A stretch of DNA of 10,686 nucleotides from an uncultured Collinsella sp. (GTDB taxonomy: Bacteria; Actinomycetota; Coriobacteriia; Coriobacteriales; Coriobacteriaceae): positions 1 through 10,686 of the forward strand of contig UQWQ01000070.1 in assembly GCA_900544755.1 (NCBI GenBank), given 5' to 3'. Below the pieces are notes generated by a model. It was not told the origin of the DNA. It was given only the letters and a program-made list of their open reading frames with translations, and made no database searches. This document shows positions 6,150 through 10,686 of the stretch, piece after piece. The position numbers were made by a program, and so were the translations under genes. Position 1 is the first letter of the stretch; each line of letters begins with the position of its first letter.

Positions 6150-6261
6150 GCGGGTCCGGCCGTTTAGTTCGCTGCTCGGGCAGTCCTGGCTCGCTCGGAA
6201 AGCACATTAAGTGCTTTCCGGCTCGTGCGGAACTCGCGACGAACTAAACGGCCAGACCCGC
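6150..6261 (-). repeat. Foldback element between thrC and thrB, abutting the thrB ribosome binding site
   Basis: The arms 6150-6171 and 6240-6261 form a 22-bp stem with one C/A position (6157/6254) that becomes a G-U pair on the minus strand. Inside is a second 10-bp perfect hairpin, CGGAAAGCAC (6196-6205) with GTGCTTTCCG (6211-6220), loop ATTAA. In thrB orientation the outer stem ends 2 nt before the AGGAGG of thrB, so it may be a leader structure. On the plus strand GTCCT (6183-6187) faces TGCGGAAC (6226-6233), resembling the internal loop of the 5105-5231 and 10563-10686 elements, but in the opposite orientation to thrB. Confidence 0.65.
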
Positions 6262-6289
6262 TCGCATGTTCGTCATCATCCCGAAAGCT

Positions 6290-6324
6290 AAATAAAAAGA
6301 AGGTGCGCCGGCTTTCGCCGGCGC
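6290..6324 (-). terminator. Intrinsic terminator of thrC
   Basis: On the minus strand GCGCCGGC, loop GAAA, GCCGGCGC (6324 to 6305) is followed by ACCTTCTTTTTATTT, a canonical GC-rich hairpin with a GNRA loop and a T tract. It begins 12 nt past the thrC stop. It should end most thrC transcripts before thrB. Confidence 0.88.
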
Positions 6325-6336
6325 TTAATAAGGGAT

Positions 6337-7854
6337 CTAGTTGGTGCTCATTCGTTTTGCTGCGGACTCGACGTAGCTGGCCATCTCATCGACGTCGCAG
6401 ACGTCTTCGAAACGGACGGGTTTGGATTCGAGTTCGGCGAGCTGGGTCGGGGCGACCGTGTTGGTGGCCTGCTCGAGCACACGCATAGCCTCAAAATCAT
6501 CCTCGGGAACGTCGAGGCCCAAGGCGTCGCAGCAGGCGCGCGGGAACTTGTAGGGGCTGGCGGTCGAAAGCAGCACGCGGGCCTTGGTGCCCTCGGCGGG
6601 AGCGACCTGCTCAAAGACGTGATAGCCGCAGGCGGTGTGCGGGTCGATCACGTAGTCGTTCGCATCCCAGCACCTCTTGATGGCGGCGCGAACCTCGTTC
6701 TCGCTGGCCCAGCCGCAGCCAAAGACGCCCTGAATTTTGGCCAGTAGCTCGGCGGGCACCTCGTAGCGGCCGGTCTGGGCAAGCTGCTCCATAAGGCCGG
6801 CAACGAGCTCGCAGTCGCCGTCGGACAGGAAGTACAGCATGCGCTCCAGGTTAGAGCTGATGAGGATGTCCATCGACGGCGAGATGGTCGTGAAGAACGG
6901 ACGGTTGCGGTCGTAGACGCCGGTGGTCAGGAAGTCGGCAAGCACGTTGTTCTTGTCGCTCGCCACGACGAGCTTGGCGACGGGCAGACCCATGCGCTTG
7001 GCGTAGTAGCCGGCCAAGATATCGCCAAAGTTGCCGGTGGGCACGCAGAACTCTACGGCGTCGCCAGCCTCGATAGCGCCGGCGCGTAGCAGTTGCGCAT
7101 AGGCGGCAAAGTAGTAGACGACCTGCGGCACCAAGCGGCCGACGTTGATGGAGTTGGCGCTCGAAAGCACGGTGCCGGCGGCCTTCAGGCGCTCGGCCAG
7201 TTCCTTATCGGCAAAGATACGCTTGACGGCGCTCTGGGCGTCGTCAAAGTTGCCGCGGATACCGCAGACGGCGACGTTTTCGCCCTCCTGTGTGGACATC
7301 TGCAGGCTCTGGACGCGGCTGACCTTGCCCTCGGGATAAAAGACGGTAATGCCCGTGCCTGGAGCATCGGCAAAACCAGCGAGTGCGGCCTTGCCCGTGT
7401 CGCCTGACGTGGCGGTGACGATCATGATGCGCTCGGCGCCGCCGTCCTTGGCGGAGGTGCGGGCCATAAGGCGGGGGAGCATCTGCAGGGCGACGTCCTT
7501 AAAGGCGCTCGTGGGGCCGCCAAAGAGTTCCATCACATAGGTCTGAGGGGCGTCGGCGCCCGGTGCGGCGTCGAGTTTGACGAGCGGCGTGACCTCTTCG
7601 CTCGCGAACGTGCCGCGGTAAGCCTCATTCACACAGGCCGAAATTTCTTCGTCCGTGTAATCATTCAGTAACATTCCCAACACATCTTGAGCGATTTCAA
7701 AGTACGATTTATCTGCAAGCGAGCTGATATCGACCTGCTGGGTGCCGAGCTCGTCCGAGACAAACAAACCCCCGTCGGGAGCGATGCCGGTACGGATTGC
7801 CACCTTACTTGAGCACGATAAAGTGCGTCCTCGTGTACTATGATAAGTTCCCAT
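6337..7854 (-). CDS. thrC: Threonine synthase
   Basis: Predicted 505-aa cytosolic PLP enzyme converting O-phosphohomoserine to threonine and phosphate, the last step of the pathway. Family features: N-terminal YHSTRG and APDGGLFV; the PLP lysine in ELFGGPTSAFKD (Lys119); TATSGDTGKAAL; SANSINVGRLVPQ; and CVPTGNFGDILAGYYAKRMGLP, which binds the cofactor phosphate. Length (about 500 aa) fits the long E. coli/yeast-type enzyme. The in-frame ATG at 7897-7899 adds 15 residues without family similarity. ATG 7852-7854 starts at MGTYHSTRG and has GAGGAG about 9 nt upstream on the minus strand, so I chose it. It diverges from lysC and is followed by its own terminator and then thrB. No leader-peptide attenuator or T-box fits in the short 5' region. 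Confidence 0.96.
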   Translation of the reverse strand: MGTYHSTRGRTLSCSSKVAIRTGIAPDGGLFVSDELGTQQVDISSLADKSYFEIAQDVLGMLLNDYTDEEISACVNEAYRGTFASEEVTPLVKLDAAPGADAPQTYVMELFGGPTSAFKDVALQMLPRLMARTSAKDGGAERIMIVTATSGDTGKAALAGFADAPGTGITVFYPEGKVSRVQSLQMSTQEGENVAVCGIRGNFDDAQSAVKRIFADKELAERLKAAGTVLSSANSINVGRLVPQVVYYFAAYAQLLRAGAIEAGDAVEFCVPTGNFGDILAGYYAKRMGLPVAKLVVASDKNNVLADFLTTGVYDRNRPFFTTISPSMDILISSNLERMLYFLSDGDCELVAGLMEQLAQTGRYEVPAELLAKIQGVFGCGWASENEVRAAIKRCWDANDYVIDPHTACGYHVFEQVAPAEGTKARVLLSTASPYKFPRACCDALGLDVPEDDFEAMRVLEQATNTVAPTQLAELESKPVRFEDVCDVDEMASYVESAAKRMSTN

Positions 7855-7957
7855 ATAACACTGCTCCTCGGATGCCTTGGTCCCAATCGGTGAACCCATG
7901 GTATCAGAGCGCGCAAAACAGGTTTGCAGAGGCTTTTAGAAAGGTAACCTCCACGCC
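7855..7957. promoter_or_regulatory. Divergent promoter region of thrC and lysC
   Basis: This 103-bp gap must serve both genes. On the minus strand TACCAT (7898-7903) is a plausible -10 for thrC. On the plus strand TATCAG (7902-7907), with TTGGTC (7877-7882) 19 bp upstream, is a weak candidate for lysC. The two overlap, so one regulator could affect both. AAGG near 7940-7944 is a distant binding site for lysC. No recognised operator was seen. Confidence 0.35.
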
Positions 7958-9346
7958 ATGATAAAAATTGCCAAGTTTGGCGGCTCGTCTGTCGCCGACG
8001 CCGAACACTTTAAGAAGATCAAGGCCATTGTCGATGCCAACCCGGCCCGCCGTTTTGTGGTGGTTTCTGCCTGTGGTCGCCGCTTTAAGGGCGACACCAA
8101 GGTGACCGACCTGCTCTACCTGGTTAACGCGCACGTTAAGTACCACGTGTCGTGCGAGGAGCTGCTCGAGGACATCGGCCAGCGCTATTTTGATATCGCT
8201 GACGAGCTGGAGCTCACCTATCCCATCCGCGAGGAGTTCGCGGCCTTTGCCGAGCGCGCCCGCTCGGGCGGCTACTCCACCGAGGAGCTCGTGAGCCGCG
8301 GCGAGTATTTCACCGCTCGCCTGATGGCCGAGTATCTGGGCCTGCCGTTCCTGGACGCCGCGACGGTCGTGGCGTTCCATCACGACGGTACGCTCAGCAT
8401 GAACCGCACCTCCGAGCTGGTGCAGGAGTACGGTCAGCAGGGCGGCTTTGTCATGCCCGGTTTCTACGGCGCGACGCGTGAGGGTCAAATCAAGCTGCTC
8501 GACCGTGGCGGCGGCGATATCTCGGGCTCGATCCTGGCCAAGTGCCTAGGCGCCGACCTGTACGAGAACTGGACCGACGTTTCGGGCTTCTATTCTGCTG
8601 ATCCTCGCATTGTGCCCGAGGCTCAGCCTATCGCCCGCGTTACCTACGAGGAGCTGCGCGAGCTTTCGTACATGGGCGCGAGCGTTCTGCACGAGGAGGC
8701 CGTGTTCCCCGTGCGCGAGGCGGGCATTCCGCTGGTCATCAAGAACACCAACGCCCCGCAGGATCCCGGCACCATCATTAGCGAGACGGCTGACGAGGGT
8801 GAGGCAGAGCCCATCATTACCGGCGTGACCGGTAAGCGCGGCTTTGTCGCCATCAACGTTGCCCGCGACCGTACCAAGCCGCGCGTCGGCTTTATGCGCC
8901 GTGCGCTTTCGGTCTTCGAACGCTATGACGTTTCCGTCGAGCACATGCCCACCGGTGTCGACCGCTTTGGTGCCGTGGTGCAGGAGCAGGACGTGCGCGA
9001 TTCGCTGTACTCGCTCGTAGGCGACATTCAGCAGGAGGTCGAGCCGCTCGAGATCGAGGTGGTCGAGGGCTTGGCACTTATCGCGACCGTCGGTCGTAAC
9101 CTGCGCGGCCGTGCAGGTATCTCGGGCCACCTGTTTGGCATGCTTGGCCAGGCGGGCGTGAGCGTGCGTATGATTTCGCAGAGCTGCGATGAGATCAATA
9201 TCATTATCGGCGTCGAGGAGAAGGACTTCGACTTGGCGATTCAGACCATTTACCGTGCCTTCTCCGACGAGAACGGCATTGTGAAAGTCGCGGACCTGGA
9301 GGCTCCCGCGCCGGTCGAACCCGCCCTGGCCGCCCTCCACAAGTAG
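7958..9346 (+). CDS. lysC: Aspartate kinase with two C-terminal ACT domains
   Basis: Predicted 462-aa cytosolic kinase making L-4-aspartyl phosphate from aspartate and ATP, the entry step to lysine, threonine, methionine and diaminopimelate. The amino-acid kinase domain spans about residues 1-265: KFGGSS (6-11), VVSACG, the RGEYFTA region (114-120), DRGGGDISGSILAK (182-195; the commoner form is GGSD, so Ser is replaced by Gly at 186), and WTDVSGFYSADPR. Two ACT regulatory domains follow (about 295-360 and 370-440), ending in MISQSCDEINIIIGV, which implies allosteric feedback by a pathway product; the effector cannot be told from sequence. It is monofunctional: no homoserine dehydrogenase domain is fused. 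ATG 7958 starts directly at MIKIAKFGGSS. It diverges from thrC and is followed by a hairpin and asd on the same strand. Confidence 0.95.
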   Translation: MIKIAKFGGSSVADAEHFKKIKAIVDANPARRFVVVSACGRRFKGDTKVTDLLYLVNAHVKYHVSCEELLEDIGQRYFDIADELELTYPIREEFAAFAERARSGGYSTEELVSRGEYFTARLMAEYLGLPFLDAATVVAFHHDGTLSMNRTSELVQEYGQQGGFVMPGFYGATREGQIKLLDRGGGDISGSILAKCLGADLYENWTDVSGFYSADPRIVPEAQPIARVTYEELRELSYMGASVLHEEAVFPVREAGIPLVIKNTNAPQDPGTIISETADEGEAEPIITGVTGKRGFVAINVARDRTKPRVGFMRRALSVFERYDVSVEHMPTGVDRFGAVVQEQDVRDSLYSLVGDIQQEVEPLEIEVVEGLALIATVGRNLRGRAGISGHLFGMLGQAGVSVRMISQSCDEINIIIGVEEKDFDLAIQTIYRAFSDENGIVKVADLEAPAPVEPALAALHK

Positions 9347-9355
9347 CGGCCATTC

Positions 9356-9389
9356 CGGCAGATTTTGGGACATGCCCCAAAATCTGCCG
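9356..9389. terminator. Perfect 14-bp hairpin after lysC
   Basis: CGGCAGATTTTGGG (9356-9369) pairs perfectly with CCCAAAATCTGCCG (9376-9389) around a 6-nt loop, ACATGC, 10 nt past the lysC stop. A T tract is not immediate (TGGGGCGTTTCATTT follows). It probably ends or protects the lysC transcript, while asd has its own promoter candidate downstream. Confidence 0.6.
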
Positions 9390-9426
9390 TGGGGCGTTTC
9401 ATTTCGGTTTCGTTTCGACGGGGCGG

Positions 9427-9455
9427 GTTTCATGCCCGTCCCGTTTTTGTATAAA
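9427..9455 (+). promoter_or_regulatory. Candidate promoter for asd
   Basis: TATAAA at 9450-9455 is a good -10 box, with GTTTCA at 9427-9432 17 bp upstream, the same weak -35 and spacing seen before pflA. Downstream, AAAAGGGGG (9507-9515) is the asd ribosome binding site. It lies beyond the lysC hairpin, supporting separate transcription of asd. Confidence 0.45.
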
Positions 9456-9519
9456 CTGGGCAAGAACATTTAGCCTGCTCGGCGTGCGGGCAAAAGCCAC
9501 AACCTTAAAAGGGGGAAGC

Positions 9520-10545
9520 ATGAAACAGTACACGGTTGCTATTTTGGGCGCGACGGGAGCTGTTGGCACCCAGATGCTCGAGTGTCTCAACGAGCAGGAG
9601 TTCCCGGTCGGCAAGCTCAAGCTGCTAGCGAGCGCGCGCTCTGCGGGCAAGACCGTCGAGTTCCGCGGCGAGCAGGTTGTGATCGAGGAAGCTCGCCCCG
9701 AGGCCTTTGAGGGCTGCGACATCGTACTCGGCGCTGCCGGCGACGATATCGCGAAGGAGCTGCTGCCCGAGGCCGTCAAGCGTGGCGCCATCGTGGTAGA
9801 CAACAGCCATGCCTTCCGCATGGATCCCGAGGTGCCGCTGGTCGTGCCCGAGATCAATGCCGACGATATCAAGTGGCATCACGGCCTTATCGCCAATCCC
9901 AACTGCGCGACTATCATCGGCCTGGTTCCTACCTGGCCGCTGCATCAGCTCGCCGGCGTGAAGCGCATGATCGTCTCGACGTATCAGGCGGCTTCGGGTG
10001 CCGGCGCTCCCGGTATGGCCGAGCTCGAGGCTCAGCTGGCCGCCCTGGGTCGCGGCGAGGAGATTCCCGAGCCGCGTGCATTTGCCGCCCAGCTGGCGAG
10101 CAACCTGATTCCGCAGATTGGCGGCGTCAAGGAGGAGGGCTTTACCTCCGAGGAGATGAAGCTGCAAAACGAGGGCCGCAAGATCATGCACCTGCCCGAG
10201 CTGCGCGTGAACTGCACCTGCGTGCGCGTGCCCGTGCTGCGCTCGCACTCCGAGAGCATTACGCTCGAGTTTGAGCGCGACATCACGGTGGAAGAGGCCC
10301 GTGCTGCGCTGGCTGCCGCTCCGGGCGTCAAGCTGGTTGACGACATGAGTGCCGAGGATGCGCACGATCGCTTCCCCATGCCGATGGACACCTCCGACCA
10401 GGACCTGATTTGGGTCGGTCGCGTACGCCGCGACATCTCGAACCCCGAGGCCGCACGTGGCATCACCTTCTGGTGCTGCGGCGACCAAATCCGTAAGGGC
10501 GCGGCAACCAACGCCGTCCAGATCGCTAAGCTGCTCTGCGAGTAG
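9520..10545 (+). CDS. asd: Aspartate-semialdehyde dehydrogenase
   Basis: Predicted 341-aa cytosolic enzyme reducing L-4-aspartyl phosphate with NADPH to aspartate semialdehyde, the product of lysC being its substrate and the branch point to lysine/cell wall and homoserine. Family features: Rossmann loop GATGAVG (10-16), SARSAGK phosphate-binding stretch, VVDNSHAFRMDPEVPLVVPE, the catalytic cysteine in NPNCAT (Cys129), SGAGAPG (159-165), an acid-base histidine in RSHSE (His243), and C-terminal RKGAATNAVQIAKLL. Length is typical for the bacterial form (about 330-370 aa). ATG 9520 follows AAAAGGGGG with a 4-nt gap; the in-frame extension from 9484 has no family similarity. The structured foldback begins 17 nt after the stop. 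Confidence 0.96.
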   Translation: MKQYTVAILGATGAVGTQMLECLNEQEFPVGKLKLLASARSAGKTVEFRGEQVVIEEARPEAFEGCDIVLGAAGDDIAKELLPEAVKRGAIVVDNSHAFRMDPEVPLVVPEINADDIKWHHGLIANPNCATIIGLVPTWPLHQLAGVKRMIVSTYQAASGAGAPGMAELEAQLAALGRGEEIPEPRAFAAQLASNLIPQIGGVKEEGFTSEEMKLQNEGRKIMHLPELRVNCTCVRVPVLRSHSESITLEFERDITVEEARAALAAAPGVKLVDDMSAEDAHDRFPMPMDTSDQDLIWVGRVRRDISNPEAARGITFWCCGDQIRKGAATNAVQIAKLLCE

Positions 10546-10562
10546 CGGTGGACCTGTCCGGC

Positions 10563-10686
10563 GGGGGCCGGGCTTGGTTTTCAGAACGTCCTCGACCATG
10601 TGTGGCGCCTTGTCCTGCTCCTTCGGAGCTGCGGACACGGCGCCACACTGGTCTGCGGAATGTTCTGAAAACCAAGCCCGGCCCCC
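10563..10686 (+). repeat. Structured foldback element, copy 2, downstream of asd (reaches the window end)
   Basis: Outer stem 10563-10587 with 10662-10686, 25 perfect pairs, possibly continuing past the window. Internal loop GTCCTC (10588-10593) opposite TGCGGAAT (10654-10661). Inner stem GACCA, bulged T, GTGTGGCGCC, one mismatch, TGTCC (10594-10615) with 10633-10653; apex TGCTCCTTCGGAGCTGC. Blocks identical to copy 1 (5105-5231, minus): AACGTCCTCG (10585-10594), TCCTGCTCCTTCGGAGC (10613-10629), and CTGCGGAATGTT (10653-10664). The stems between have unrelated sequence but still pair. It lies in the same sense as asd, as copy 1 does relative to thrB. Possible roles are as for copy 1; no protein is encoded. 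Confidence 0.75.

Noticed and set aside
7855..7957. Threonine attenuator leader peptide upstream of thrC or lysC
   Set aside because: There is no short frame rich in Thr/Ile codons and no terminator-antiterminator pair in this 103-bp gap.

Overview
The window reads as a chromosomal segment of a GC-rich gut actinobacterium. Protein character, codon use and the dense intergenic foldbacks suggest the Coriobacteriia, most likely Collinsella; this is an inference without a database search. There is no tRNA, rRNA, CRISPR array, transposase or phage gene. The genes are housekeeping, and the unusual content lies between them.

Left part (1-4995, all + strand). A leader with a tandem 10-bp repeat and a 16-bp-arm hairpin precedes a DegV/FakB-type fatty-acid-binding protein. 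Next comes pflA, the pyruvate formate-lyase activating radical-SAM enzyme, without pflB beside it. About 295 bp of non-coding DNA with two inverted repeats follows. Then comes a membrane-anchored class A beta-lactamase-like serine hydrolase, broken by one in-frame TAG at 3239-3241. A probable pair closes this part: mtnN (MTA/SAH nucleosidase) and engB/yihA (ribosome-assembly GTPase).

Right part (5254-10545), threonine branch of the aspartate pathway. thrB and thrC lie on the minus strand; lysC (aspartate kinase, two ACT domains) and asd lie on the plus strand. thrC and lysC diverge from a 103-bp intergenic region. Together they supply aspartate to aspartyl-phosphate to semialdehyde, and homoserine to phosphohomoserine to threonine. 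Homoserine dehydrogenase (hom) is the one missing step.

Most notable signal. Two long foldback elements, one after thrB (5105-5231, minus orientation) and one after asd (10563-10686, plus orientation), start 22 and 17 nt past the stop codons of the preceding genes. Their stem sequences differ almost completely but remain paired. The unpaired parts (an internal loop GTCCTC opposite TGCGGAAT, and an apex with GCTCCTTCGGAGC) are identical. Conserved loops on covarying stems point to a structured RNA or mobile palindrome family selected for shape. A third foldback (6150-6261) lies between thrC and thrB, abuts the thrB ribosome binding site, and may be a distant relative.
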